Assembly (NCBI GenBank): GCA_025506515.1
Contig: CM046456.1
Coordinates: 16,969,794 to 17,033,793, forward strand
Source of the DNA: Flaveria trinervia
Taxonomy: Eukaryota; Streptophyta; Magnoliopsida; Asterales; Asteraceae
Reading direction: 5' to 3'
Length of the DNA: 64,000 bases
The translations under genes and the position numbers were made by a program. Shown piece by piece: positions 43,493 through 56,104 of the stretch (position 1 is the stretch's first letter; each line of letters begins with the position of its first letter). Under the pieces are notes generated by a model that was given only the letters and a program-made list of their open reading frames with translations, was not told the origin of the DNA and made no database searches.

Positions 43493-43776
43493 TGTAACAC
43501 CGGCTTTTTCAAAGAAAGATAAGAAAAGAGGAATAAAAGAAGGAAATGCAATAAAACCCAATATGAGGGGTTAAAAATGTCAAAAGGACAAAATCTATGA
43601 AAAGTTGGTGTAAAGGTGGGCATGGCCGCCCACCCTCCCTTCACATCACTTTTAATTCGGATTGAGAGAGAGAGAGAGAGAGAGAGAGAGCAGAAACTCT
43701 AGGAAGAAGAAGAAGAAGAAGGTTGAATTTAAGATATGAATTCGTGGTTTTTAAGTGTTTGTGTTGGGTTTTGGTC
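43493..43776 (+). mobile_element. L4: LTR start fragment interrupted by SireB2
   Basis: Begins TGTAACACCGGC, the start type of L1/L3-like LTRs, inside the SireB1 third ORF, and is cut at 43776 by the SireB2 LTR end. The remainder should lie beyond the window. Contains a (GA)14 microsatellite at 43664-43691 and (GAA)n at about 43703-43721. Confidence 0.55.
43664..43691. repeat. (GA)n microsatellite
   Basis: Uninterrupted GA dinucleotides for 28 bp, followed after 12 bp by a short GAA run. Confidence 0.95.
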
Positions 43777-44575
43777 TGCAAGATCGTTGAAGGGTATAGA
43801 GTTACAACACAACAACACAAAGAGGAGATAAACTAAACTTAGATCAAACAGTAAATTGGATTAACCAAGTGGTGACACTAAGAACACAAGTAGTATATGA
43901 GACAGAACACAAAGAACACAAGTGTTTGATTTTCAAGAATGCAGTATATTGCATTCTCTATGTTCTATTACAAGTGTTACAAAGCATATATGAAAGATAC
44001 AAGAACATGAGATACTTATACAACATCCTACAGCCGGCTATACTTTGAAAGCCAGCCGGATACAATTGACTAGACACACATAAAATCAATTGTAGAGTCA
44101 AAAGGCAGATTGCCTTTTGACTAGTGACTATGACATGTCATAGCTCACATCCTTATCTATTACAAAAAGGATAAAGTACATAAAGTAGAAAGTTACAGAC
44201 TCAAGACCTCAATGTACAGTTACCAAAAGCATGGACCTTTTCACCAAAGCATGTTAGTTGGTGACTTGCAGAGTTGCAGCGGAAAGGTGTCCAACTTTAT
44301 GGAACAGTACATCAGATAAAGCATGTTACTAAAAGTCTTAGGAAGAAATCTGTCTTCATGAACTTGAAGCTTCGGAAGACTTTGTCTCTAAGGCTTCGGA
44401 AGACTTCATCTTTGGCTTCGGAAGATGTTGGTCTTGGCTTCGGAAGATTTCACACTTAGAGTATTTTTGTTGCACATGTGAAACTTCCGAAGCATTCCAC
44501 TTCAATGTACTTGTGCAGCATGCAGGAAAGACTAAATATGTTTAGGTTGCATCAGCCTCTTCATTAATCTCTACA
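43777..44575 (-). repeat. SireB2 3' LTR (799 bp)
   Basis: Minus strand TGTAGAGATTAATG (from 44575) to CGATCTTGCA (43777). Five copies of CTTCGGAAG/CTTCCGAAG at about 44367-44492. Homologous to SireB1 LTR 32866-33737. Flank TGGTC (43772-43776) should be one half of the target duplication; the other half is outside the window. Confidence 0.82.
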
Positions 44576-44590
44576 AACTCCCCCTAGGCT
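44576..44590 (-). promoter_or_regulatory. SireB2 polypurine tract
   Basis: Minus strand AGCCTAGGGGGAGTT directly before the LTR start TGTAG. Confidence 0.82.
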
Positions 44591-44616
44591 GATGCTACCA
44601 AAACATTTAGAAAACT

Positions 44617-47600
44617 TCAGATATTAATAGTCCTCATTAGGATGATCACCATTCCTTTCTTCATAAGTTGATCAGGATCCTTCAGGCTATCAAAGTGTCT
44701 TCTTATGTCAAAGAGATCATGCAGAGGCAACTGAAACATATCTTGCCATGTATAGATGTCTTCAATGCCTTGATCTCTAATAACATGCCACCTTTCTGGA
44801 TTTGTGGTGTATGTCCAAGACAAGATGGGTCTTCCTGATGCTAGAGGAGCTACTGAGGTTGGAGTTGATTGAGCTTTCTCTGGCTGCACATCCTCAGGTT
44901 GTTCTGATTCACCCTGAGGTTCAGAAAGAGATTTAGGCTTCTTCTTCTTCTTAGATTTTGGTTTAGAAGCCATCATTTTCCTTCTCTTTCCAAATTTTAA
45001 CTGAGAAGACTGGCCTGCAGCACCAGATTGATCTTCACTGTCTTTCTCAGTTGGGACTTCCTCTCTCTCAGGTTCAGATGGAGAAGGAGGTTGACCCTAC
45101 TGTGGATCAGAAGATGAAGCTTGTTGAGCATTAGCAGGAGGTCCAGGTTGTGTTGTGTCTGTTTGCTTAACCTTAACCTCCACTTCAGGTGGGGCCTGAC
45201 TTGGAGTGGAGTGTAAGTCAGTGATCTCTCCACTCTTAATCTTCTGCTTGATTACCCTGATATGCTCATCCATAGTGGATAGCGAAATGGGTCCAAGTCT
45301 CCTTCCGGAGAATCCATACAGCTTCAAGAAGCTCATCATCCTCTACCTATCAGCAGACTTTTTCATGCTCTTTTGGATGATGGCTCTTGACTTTGCAGCT
45401 TCTTCCCTCAGCTTCTTCTTTGTTGTCTTTCTTTCCTTGAATAACTCAAGCTCAAGTTGTTTTAAATACTCAAACTCAACATAGTCATAAGGTAAGGGAA
45501 GGAGTGCATCTGCCTGATAGAGGCCTGTGGCACTCAGGTAGTTAATCATCTTGATTATGTCTTCTTCCTTATCTACCTGAGGTTCTTGTTGAACCACATC
45601 CTCTTGTTCAGGACTTTCTTGAACTGGTGAGAGGGTAGGCATACCTTTGTATAGTCTTTTTCTTCTTCTCTCTTCTTTGACTTGTACTAGGAGTTTTGCA
45701 TCTTCTGCCTCCTTCTTCTCTCTTGACCTTTCCAGATCAACCAGCTCATTCAATTCATCCAAGGGGAGAGAAATGACACTATCTATGTCATAGTTCCTAG
45801 TCTGCAGATAGTTAATCCTGACTGCCCATAACTCATCATTTTGAGTATCTGGTCTGGGGGCAGCCCTGATTGCAGACTCCATGAGTCTTGGAGACTCAGT
45901 AGAGGAACTTTCTCCCCTTAGCCTCCTTTTCCTCTCTCTCTCCTCCTCCTCAATCTCCTCAAATGTCATCTTTCTTTTCCCTTTGTCACTCACAGACCTT
46001 TGTGACTCAGGGTGGAGAGAGCTTTGGCCTTCATTGCTCGTTGCAACATCTGAGCTCAGGCCAGAGAGAGGTTGAGAAGCACCTTCACCAGCAGGTGTCT
46101 CAGAAGGAATATGTATCTCTACAGTAGTTGGAGATGATGAGACAGGGCTCTCAGGTTCTATCACTAGGCCTTCAGTCAAGGTTTCCCCTATGAAGCTAAT
46201 CTTAGGGTCTGCCTCAACATCCAGTTGACCGATGACATTGCCTGATTGCCTTAGTCTCCTTCTTAGGCTAAACTCTGCAATGATCTTGTCTTGGATTCTT
46301 CTAGTCAGTCTGTCAGCTTGTCTTGATTGGCTTGGGTTGACAAGTGGCATGTTGACTAGATCCAGACCTTCAGAGTAGTCCAAGTTCTGAAAATTAAAGA
46401 CTTCTTGCTGCCCTTGAACTCTTATGATAATGAGGGCTTTCCTATTGTTGTCATACCTCCACCTAATAATGTGATTGAAGGATGATAAATGTGACATAGC
46501 CCTTGGTATCTCATCCTCAAACAGACTTTGTATGAAGGAGTCTGTGTAGTCCACATCAATGTGAACTAGAGGAGGTTGCTGAGAATGCACAGTTGCAAGT
46601 GAGGATGGTGAGTCCTCAATGTCCATTCTCCCAGAGGAACTCCTAGGTTCTATGGCTAGAATGACTTTCTCCCCCTTTTTGGTAGCATCACCCACTTGCA
46701 TAGGTGAGCTGGAGGATAGGTCAATCATATCCACAGGTTCTTGTGTTCTTGGTTGAGCTCTCCTTAAGGGTCTCCCAGCTAGTTTTTCCTTAAGATATGA
46801 AATCTCAAGTTGCTGATCATTGATCCTGTTTTGTAAGGTAGTCACCTAAGATTCAAGGTGACTGACCTTTGAGACTAGGTAAGTGCATGTTTTAGACAGT
46901 TTTTGCACTTTTAGTCTCAGATCCCCCTCATCTTCATCAGAAGAATCATTGGGGGTGGAGAAGATTGGACCAGAGTCCTTCTCTCATGACCAGTTCTAAG
47001 TTCTTGGCTACTGGATTTCCTCTGCTCACTAGCAGTCTCAGTTGAGATGTCAGTGGGTTGAGTTGCCATGGTTGAGGTCTTAATGATGTAATCACTTTCA
47101 GAAGTGAGAGCCTCTTCCATATGGACATCCTGAACATGTTCAGCAGTGTCCACCTCAGTAGTAGGTGACTGATGTGGGATAGCTGTAGGAGACTCAGGAG
47201 TACTCATCTCTCTTTGAGTAGGGGGAAAGAAGAGAGATTCATTATACTCACTGAAACCTATATCTTCATCAGTATAGAAGTCAAGGTTGGGAATAGGTTG
47301 GTTAGATCTATAGGCTGGGGATGGTAACTGTCCCTTGAAGGTTGATCACTTGAGTGTTGAGACTCAGAGTGATGGCTTAAGGCAGTAGGGCTAATGAGCT
47401 CATCAGGCTGAGCATGAGGAACCTCAGCACTGATTCTTGAAGAGATGGGAGTGTTCTACTCCTCAGGAGAAATGGGAGCTCCAGTGTCCATTTCTTCCTG
47501 TATGGGTGAGTCTATGGGGACCTCCACAGACTGAATAGTCTGAGCAGGGGTTCGTTTGTATTTTCTTTGGTAGGTGATGGATATTTGAGGCTATGTGGAT

Positions 47601-48094
47601 GGTTGGGAAGTAGCAGGTGTGGGTTTAACACTAGCTTGTGTTGCTAGGTTGTCACCTTGAGCAATGAGCTCTAACATTTTGGGACTAGGGTTGTTTCTAC
47701 CCCAGAGAATCTAACAGTGGACTTTCTCAATATTTTAAAGATGTCGGGCTTCATCTGTCCCAATTTAAGAATGTTACCTGTTTCCCTTAACTGTGAGCCC
47801 AGTTCACAGTTAAGAATGTACTGGGCATATCTAGGAAACATGTAATATTCTAAGGAGTCTAAATTAGCAAGAAAATTTGTATAAACAAACTGAGAGTACC
47901 TGAATTTGACCCCTTGAACCATTCCATTGACTATGAAGGAGAGATCTTCAGGAATCTGGTCCCATCCACCATGCTTGTTTGATAAGCTGTGGATGACCAC
48001 ATGGAGCAGGAATCTCCATTCGGATGAGACCTTCCCTTTCCTGAAGGTCTTTACAGAGAAATCTCCCTCATACCCCATCTGCTCAAAGGAATGA
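44617..48094 (-). pseudogene. SireB2 third ORF, main part (after the SireC insertion)
   Basis: Continues the ORF that starts at 60063; together about 1270 codons. The N-terminal domain continues with SFEQMGYEGDFSVKTFRKG, SSEWRFLLHVVIHSLSN and LEYYMFPRYAQYILNCELG (48090-47820), matching the SireA ORF. A Ser/Pro/Glu-rich linker (about 47600-46900) follows, then a 500-codon open stretch 46845-45343 with a leucine-rich coiled coil (LQNRINDQQLEISYLKEKL), RWRYDNNRKALIIIRVQGQQ and a charged EE/RK region. The C-terminus (44976-44617) has RWHVIRDQGIEDIYTWQDMF. I see no transmembrane helix. Isolated TAG codons near 46849, 45340 and 45100 and a frame change near 47210 interrupt it. The long open stretches suggest it was under selection until recently. 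Function unknown. Confidence 0.75.
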
Positions 48095-48989
48095 TGTTGG
48101 ACCAAAAGAACCAATGAGCCAAGATCAGAAAACCTCTAAGTCCCACATGGTATCACAACAACTGCTGAAAGCCTCATCAGTAGTTTGACAAGTGCTGAAG
48201 ACTTCAACAGCTGAAGATCAAGTGCTGAAGACCTCAACAGCTGAAGAACCAAAGTGCTGAAGTACAACAGCTGAAGAACACAAGTGCTGAAGCTGAAAGA
48301 CCAAAGTACTGAAGTACAACAGCTGAAGAGTTTACAAGTGCTGAAGATCAACAACTGATGTACAAGGTCTGAAGACAAAGACTGAAGGCATCAGCTGATG
48401 ATATCTACTGAAGTCATCAGCTGATGAAACACCTGAAGGTCAAAGTCTGAAGATCAAGTACTGAAGCCTCAGTAGTTTGTCACAACTGCTGAAGAGTACT
48501 TCTTCAGTAGTTGTGATATCAGTAGTTTTATATTTTTATGTTTCAGTAGTTTTGTAAAACGACTGAAGAGCTTGTTCTTCAGTCGTTGTAGTTTCAGTAG
48601 TTTTATATTTTTGTACTTAACATGCTGATATGTTCTCAGTAGTTGTGAACATTTCAGTAGTTTGTTAAGAATTAGTTATTCTTGTATTAGATCTGCCAGT
48701 TGTCACTTTCCGTGATAACAGCAGTGATTGTTGCACTCTATATAAGGAGTGACAACTCATTTGTAACGATGATGAATGAGATAAATGAATTCAATAAACG
48801 AATGATTTGATTAGAAATATTCTTCATCCATAAACATTCCTTGAAATCAGAAATATATATCTCTCCCTATAACCGTATGCGCTTTTAATGCTTACAATAT
48901 CAATTGCTTGCTACAATCTGTCTAATTCTTGTTTGTATTCCGCTGCTTTGTATCCTAATACATCAAACTTGTGATCGCTGATCCTGTCA
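48095..48989 (+). repeat. SireC 5' LTR (895 bp)
   Basis: TGTTGGACC...CCTGTCA. Many copies of short motifs CAGTAGTTT, AACAGCTGAAG, AAGTGCTGAAG and CAACTGCTG over about 48160-48665. A TATA box TATATAA at 48739-48745 gives a start of transcription near 48775. Pairs with 58824-59710. Confidence 0.94.
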
Positions 48990-48991
48990 AA

Positions 48992-49003
48992 TGGTATCAG
49001 AGC
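48992..49003 (+). promoter_or_regulatory. SireC primer binding site (iMet tRNA)
   Basis: TGGTATCAGAGC two bases after the LTR, continuing AGG; complementary to the 3' end of initiator-Met tRNA. Confidence 0.92.
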
Positions 49004-49223
49004 AGGTTCATCATTGATCGATCTAATAATTGATCATTGAAACTGCTATTCAAGATCTAAGTTTGATTGAATTAGCTTTTGTTTTTGCAAGAAACGGTTA
49101 TAGAGATTGAACTTTCTGTATTTCTGCTCATTCATCCTGAGATCTTTTCTTGGTTCTCATTGAGTTTGTTGTGGTCTGTCTAAAACTTTTAAAAGCTTGA
49201 ACTAAATTGTTTTTGAACTGAAA

Positions 49224-52075
49224 ATGACTACTCCTTCCAATGATCCTCACAATACTGGTTCCTCAACCAAGCCACCTATGCTGGTTAGGATGAGTATAAC
49301 ATATGGCAAAGACGTATGCTCCATCACCTGTCTGTTAACAGCGCAGGGTGTTGGACATCAGTGGTACATGGTCCACACAAGCTATGGTGAATAACCCGGA
49401 AACCAATCAATGGTTCCGAAGAGGAGGGAGCAATACTCAGATGAGGATAAGAAGTTGCTTGAAATTGATGCAAAAGCCCATGGAATTCTGGCCATGGCAC
49501 TGCCTAATGAAATCTATTCTGGGCTAATGCATCATGAAACTGCCCATGACCTCTGGAATGCCTTGAAAGAACAATTTGGAGGAACAGATGAGGTCTTGGC
49601 AAATAATAGATAATTCTTGCCCAACAATATGAGACATTCTCTCATAGAAAGGGTGAGACACTGACTCAACAATATGAGCGGTTCTCTGTTTGATCTCTGA
49701 ACTAAAAATGGTCAAACTTGAATACACCAATATTCAGATGAATAACAGATTTCTCATATCACTGCCTGAGAGATGGGACACATATACTATTGTCCTACGC
49801 TCCAGTGCAAGCTTGGACAAACTATCTCTCACCCAACTCCATGGGAAACTGCTCACTTTTGAGAGAGAGATAGAACAGAAGAGAAAGCTGTCTTCATCTG
49901 GAAAGCTCACTGAAGACTTTGTACAAGGCAACACTGCCTTGGTGGGTCATGAGTCAGAATATGCTTCATCTGAATGCCAGTATGATGAGCATATTAATTT
50001 CTCTTCAAGCACTTCTGATTCTGCATTTGTGAGTATTGATGGTCAGTTTACTGGGTGTAATAATGACAATCTATGTTTCATTATGGATGATCTCAAGGGG
50101 ATTGCTGATGATGACTTAGAAGAGATGGATATTTTGAGCCAAATGGCCTTGATAAATATCAGATCTCAGAAGTTCTACAAAAGAACTGGAAGAAAATTCC
50201 CAGGACTCTCTGGCAAAACCAAAGTTGGTTTTGACAAAAGCAAGTTGAGGTGTCACAAATGCCAAAGACTTGGACATTGCAAGAGAGTGTAGATCAACTG
50301 GATCTAACTCCACTGCACCCTTTGTGACTTTTCCTGGCAATAGTCAACAACACAGAGGGCAACATCCTGTCACCTCTAGTCATCATCCTCAACAACAATC
50401 TCCGGCATATTTTGTTCCTCAGGGTCAAATGCCATATCCGTACCCTTGTTATTACATGCCACAGTCAAATCAAGTTCAAGTTCCTATGACACCACAACCT
50501 CATGCACTACCAGAACCTCAGCCTTCCCAATCTCATCAACAACCTCAATCTCAACAACACAGCTTCTTCACCCCAGGAGTTATTGACTGGAGCAGTTACC
50601 AGATGACTTGTCTGGTCATGATCAACTGTTCTCAGGTGCTGGTCAACATGGTGGTGACAGTCCCTTTGGGAATCTAGCTCTTATGGCTTTGGAGTCTGCT
50701 GATACTTCATTTTCCAATGCCTCTACACCTCAGGTATCACAGGTATCCTCTGAGGCAAAAGCCAAATTATGTTCTGAACCATGCATAGCAGCATTTGCTT
50801 CCATTAGAGAAGCAAATGTAGCTCTAATTAATAAGAACATTGAGCTAGAACAAATAATTTCCAAAAACAAAGCTGAGTTTGAGTTTGTGCTCAAAGATAA
50901 AAATGATAGATTTATAAACTGAATTGCCAAATAATTGATGATAAGGCTAGAGAAGAAGTACTTCTAGAGAAGTACAAAGATCTCAAAGAAACCCTTGCAG
51001 TTACCCAGGTCGAGTGTGATAGATGGGTACAATCATGCAAAGGTTTTGAAATGCTTCTTAGTAAGCAATCTGCTTCAAATGTGAAGTTTGGAATTGGTTA
51101 CAATCACACTGCTCCACCTACAGATTTTACACCAAGAGCAGAGGTAGAATCTGATGGTGAGAGTGATAACCAATCCCTCACATCATGTGATCTACCTTCT
51201 GATACAGCACAATCAGAAGTAGCAGTCAGCATCAAGCCCTCTTTGAACCTATCAGCTGATGTGATGGTTCAAATGCTGACATTCACATGATTAATGAGTT
51301 GATCAACTCAGGAGTTAATCCTGAAGGTCCTGAAAGGACTAGAGAGCAGGATTTAACACCTGAAGTTCAAACCTCAACTGCTATCAGTACCGAAGAGAAG
51401 AAAACTGGCAGTAGAAAGAGTTTGAAGACTACTAAAGAGGTAGTCAAGAAAGCAACCAATGCTTCCAAAGCATTGAAGAACAAGTCTTCTGTTGCTTCAC
51501 CCTCTTTAGTTGATGATCAACCTAAGATGCAGAAGAGAAACCATGTGAAGTATGTGGTTTGTTCAATCATCTTACAGATGATTGTTGGTACAAAAGAGGT
51601 CCAAACTCAAACAAAAAGAAGAAATTAATGAGGAAAATGGTAAAAATGAAAACTGAGTTTGAGACCACATTTGTATCAGCAACATCAAATCCTGTAACCC
51701 TTAAGTCCTTAAAGAAATCCAAAAAGGAAGGGGTTAAACAGGTGACAGCTGAGGGTGCTCAGAGAAGAAGTGCAACATAGGAACTTATCAAACTCCACTA
51801 GCAATGTGTCTGATGAGCTGAAAGCTTTATCACAAAATCAGACACAGCTGGTGATGATGGTACAACATCTGTTGGGTAGAGTTAACCAACTAGATTCTCC
51901 TATGTTGAAACCACAGAAAAGGAGGTCCAAGCCAAAGGACTCCTCTTCTACACCATCTTCTTCCTCTCAGGCTGTTGTTTCAAATAAACTGTTAGTTTAC
52001 CATCTACTGATGAGACCAGGCCCAAAACCAAAAGGTTTGGGTCTCTAAAACTAACTGATTGTTTTTATTGCAGGG
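49224..52075 (+). pseudogene. gag: SireC gag and gag-pol linker, frameshifted
   Basis: Starts MTTPSNDPHNTGSSTKPP at 49224. UBN2-type body: LEIDAKAHGILAMALPNEIY and HETAHDLWNALKEQFGG (49440-49600), then FLISLPERWDTYTIVLRSS (about 49750). First CCHC knuckle CHKCQRLGH... near 50253 with a one-base shift inside it. A Gln/Pro/Ser-rich stretch (50330-50590), a coiled coil (about 50790-51060) and a second knuckle CEVCGLFNHLTDDC at 51544-51585 follow, then a Lys-rich linker. Frame changes near 49400, 49620, 50285, 50590, 50920 and 51290 are single-base. Confidence 0.78.
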
Positions 52076-53398
52076 TTCTTCAACATGCCAAAGTAGCATC
52101 TGGTATGTAGACAGTGGGGGATCTATGCACATGACTGGGAACAGCTCTCTTCTTCATGACTACTCTCAAGGAAAGAGGGGATTGTCTCTTTTGGCAATGA
52201 TGCTAGGGGTTACTCATCGGTAAGGGCTTTGTCTCCAATGGAGAAATCAAATTTGATGATGTTAATCATGTGGAAAATCTCAAGTACAATCTCTTGAGTG
52301 TCAGTCAAATGTGTGATAAAGGCCATGTTGCCCTTTTCACCAGTCAAAACTGTAGGATTCTGTCATCCAAAGTTTTGCACTTGATTGACAAGGTGTTGGA
52401 TGATCACACTCTCCTGAAAGCCAACAGGACAAGAAGAGTGTATGCCTTAGATCTCTCTAAGAAGATAGATCTCAAAGGCAATCCTTGCCTATTTTCCAAA
52501 GCCTCTTCTCAAGAATCTAAACTGTGGCACAGGAGGCTTGGTCATGTTAATCTCAAAAACATGAATCAGCTTAGCCACAATAGTTTAGTCAGAGGCTACC
52601 AATAAAGGAGTCCACTGTGATGAAACCTGCACTGTGTTTAAAAGGAAAACAGCACAAGTCTCATTCCCTCCTATTGAAGTGTCCAAGTCCACTGCCTGCT
52701 TGCAATTACTGCATAGGATCTATTTGGTCCTGTGAGAGTATGAGCATGGCAAAGAAAAAATACTGTCTGGTAATTGTGGATGATTACTCCAGATTTGTAT
52801 GGACTTTCTTTCTACACTCAAGGATGAGGCTGCTCAGAAGATTATTCACTTTGTGCTGTACATTGAGAAGCAGTTCCCTTCCAGTCAAGTGTATTAGGAG
52901 TGATAATGGAACTGAGTTCAGAAATCATACACTTGATGAGTCTATCTTTCAAAGGGAATCAAAAGGCAGTTCAGCATTCCAAGGACTCCAGAACAAAATG
53001 GAGTAGTGGAGAGAAAGAACAGGACCCTCATTGAAGCTGCAAGGTCATGATGGCTGACTCAGGTTTGCCACTGACCTTTTGGGCTGAAGCTGTCAACACA
53101 GCTTGTTATGTGCAAAATAGAGTTTAGTAAATCAGAGGTTGATGAAGACTCCATATGAAGTTCTCCATCATTTGGCTCCTCTGATTACATTTTTCAAAGC
53201 ATTTGGGTATCCCTGTTTCATTCTCAACACACAAGGATCAACTCCATAAATTTGATCCTAAGGTGGATGCAGGGTACTTTTTGGTTATTCATCTACTTGA
53301 AAGGCATACAGAGTCTTCAACTGCAGAACAAAGATGGTTGAAGAAACTCTACATGTTAAGTTAATGAATCTCCAAAGGACAAGATTCCACAAAGTCCT
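52076..53398 (+). pseudogene. pol: SireC protease and integrase, frameshifted
   Basis: Protease IWYVDSGGSMHMTGN (Asp codon at 52110). GAG-pre-integrase LWHRRLGHVNLKNMNQL (about 52525). Integrase IVDDYSRFVWTFF (about 52775), IRSDNGTEFRNH (about 52890) and a PEQNGVVERKNRTLIEAAR-type block (about 52985-53040), so all three catalytic acids are encoded although in different frames. The C-terminal part through TPYEVLHHLAP and FGYPCFILN runs to about 53240. Confidence 0.8.
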
Positions 53399-55348
53399 GT
53401 GGAGTTATTTGATTTGGACATACTGCAATATGTTCCTTATCAAACTCCTGCTGTTGCTCCTGTCAACAGTTCACCACCTGGTGGTACTGCTGATGATGAT
53501 GATGATTGCAGTACTCACCTCTTCAGGTTTAGTGATCAGCTGCCTGACTCAGCTAGACCTGATGTTCCTGTAGCTCCAGTAGCAACATCCACAACAAATG
53601 CTGATGAGATTTCTTCGAATTCAACTTCCTTTGAATTACCATCCACTGATTGGTTTCAAGGAAATGATTCACCATCACCATCTGTTGCTGCTGAACCGGC
53701 TACAAACACTTGCACAGATCTCATGGTGTATCAAGATCTGAAGAATCACTTATGTCTCAAATCATTGGATATCATTGCTGGAGTATCAACAAGAAGTCAA
53801 TTGTCAAATTTCTGCTTATACTTCATCAGTCAGCAAGAGCCAAAGAATTATCACATTGCTTTAAAGGACAATGGATGGGTTGATGCCATGCAGCTTGAGC
53901 TTCTTCAGTTCAAGAAACAGCAAGTGTGGGAACTGGTTCCTCTACCTCCAGGTAAGTGTGCAATAGGCACTAAATGGGTGTTTAGGAACAAAACTGATGA
54001 AAATGGGCTTATTGTTAAGAACAAGGCCAGACTGGTTGTTCAGGGGTTTGCACAAGAAGAAGGTATTGATTATGATGAAACCTTTGCCCCTGTAGCCAGA
54101 CTGGAAGCAATTCGATTGTTTTTAGCTTATGCTGCTTATCAAACCCTTAAAGTTTTTCAAATGGATGTCAAAAGTGCATTTTTGTATGGAAAAATTAAAG
54201 AAGAGGTTTATGTATGTCAACCTCCAGGCTTTGAGGACAATAAACATCCTAATTGGGGTATAAGCTTGATAAAGCTCTTTATGGGTAAAACAAGCTCCCA
54301 GAGCCTGGTATGAGACATTATCAAACTTTCTTCTGGAAAACAATTTCACTAGAGGCTCCATAGATAAGTTTATTCATTAAGAAAGCTGGGCAGCATAATC
54401 TACTTGTTCAAATTTATGTAGATGATATCATTTTTGCATCCTCTGATCCAAAGTTGTGTGATGCCTTTACAAAGTTGATGCAACAGAAGTTTGAAATGAG
54501 TGCCATGGGAGAATTACAGTTTTTTCTGGGGTTGCAAATCAAACAAAAGGCTGATGGAATTTTATTCATCAGTCCAAATATACAAAAGATCTTTTGCAAA
54601 AGTTTGATTTACAAAACTGTAAGTCTGTTCTACTCCATGAGCAGCACAACACAACTGGACACAGATCAGAAAGGTAAAGTGGTTGATGAAACACTTTACA
54701 GATGTATGATTGGGTCCTTGATGTATTTAACAGCTTCTAGACCAGATATTATGTTTGCTACATGTGTTTGTGTTAGATTTCAGGCTGCACCTAAAGAGTC
54801 TCATCTGATTGCAGTCAAGAGGATCTTTAGATATCTGCAAGGCACTCCATCTCTAGGTTTATGGTATTCTACGGACATTCTGGTAAATTAGTTGCTTTTT
54901 CTGACAGTGACTATGCAGGGTGTAAGTTGACCAGGAAATCAACTTCTGGTGGATGTCAATTCCTAGACAACTGCTTGATTCTTGGCAGAGCAAGAAATAG
55001 ACCTCAGTTGCTACATCCACTGCTAAGCAGAGTACATTGCTGCTGCAAGTTGTACATCTCAGGTACTCTGGCTTCAAAACCAACTTTTGGATTATGGCAT
55101 TACAGAGACTAAGACTCCATTGTTAATGGATAGTGCTTCAGCTCTTTGCATTGTCAAAAATCCAGTCCAGCACTCTAGGACCAAACATATAGAGATCAGA
55201 CATCATTTTATAAGGGATTGTTTGAAAAAGGTCTGATTGATCCTAAGTTTGTGCCTAGTGCTGATGAGCTTGCAGACATTTTACTAAGCCTTTGGATAGT
55301 TCAACTTTCCAAAACCTGGTGTTAGGCTTGGTATGCTGCAGCTAGAAT
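53399..55348 (+). pseudogene. pol: SireC reverse transcriptase-RNase H, frameshifted
   Basis: A 304-codon open stretch 53399-54313 covers the linker and RT with GTKWVFRNKTDENG, KARLVVQGFAQEEGIDYDE and FQMDVKSAFLYGKIKEEVYV. A one-base loss near 54290 breaks the KALYGLKQAP-type block. QIYVDDIIFASS (about 54411) keeps the catalytic pair. A second open stretch 54454-54891 includes FEMSAMGELQFFLGLQI and TASRPDIMFATCVCVRFQ. RNase H FSDSDYAGCKLTRKSTSGGC (about 54898) is followed by several shifts; the end is GMLQLE-stop at about 55348. The domains themselves are well kept, so the breaks are recent or are base-calling errors. Confidence 0.87.
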
Positions 55349-55379
55349 AAGTGACAACTACTGATGATCTTAGTAATTC

Positions 55380-56034
55380 TATGATCATGAGTACCTATGT
55401 CACATAAGTACTGGTGAGCTCTTTTAACCTCAGTAGTTTTTATAACTACTGAAGGCTAAATGTCTCACAAGTACTGAAGTACTTCATCTGTTCTAAACTA
55501 CTGATGTAGTTACAACTACTGATGCAGTTACAACTACTGCAATCAGTAAAAACAGATAAGTACTGATGTCCTATGAAACAACTGAAATCAGCCAAAAAGA
55601 CTGATGAATGTGTTGAGGACAGTTTGAAACAGCTGAAAAGCTAAGAATTGACGAAACAGCTGAAGAGAACTTCTCTTCAGTCGTTTGTACAACTGCTGTT
55701 TCATTTTAAACAACTGAAGCAAAACCACGTCTTCAGTAGTTTTTATAACTACTGATGACTAATACCAAGTCTTCAGTTGTTTACAACAGCTGATGACAAA
55801 ACCACTGTCTTCAGTAGTTTCATAACTACTGATGACAAACACCAAGTCCTCAGTTGTTTCAATCATCTGAAGTCAAAACCACGGTCTTCAGTAGTTTTCT
55901 AACTACTGATGCCTAACACTACGACTTCAGCTGTTTCAACGTCTGAAAGGTAATACCATGTCAACGGTCGTTTAAAACTACTGATGACTAACACCACATC
56001 CTTCAGTCGTTTCCTTACCTGTACCTATATATAT
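55380..56034 (+). promoter_or_regulatory. SireC motif array and internal promoter of the third ORF
   Basis: TATA box TATATATAT at 56026-56034, 71 bp before the third-ORF ATG. The 650 bp upstream are packed with the motifs of the SireC LTR: CAGTAGTTT, AACTACTGA, CAGTCGTTT, AACAGCTGAAG. Four times CAGTAGTT and AACTACTG face each other as hairpins with 4-6-nt loops (55431-55451, 55734-55755, 55812-55831, 55889-55908). From about 55725 a ~65-bp unit with CTTCAGTAGTT...GATGACTAACACC is repeated four to five times. Confidence 0.65.
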
Positions 56035-56104
56035 CCCTAACCTTAGCTCTCATTGCTTCATCTTCTTCAAACCTAACGTTCCTCTCCAAAACTTCCCTCT
56101 TCTC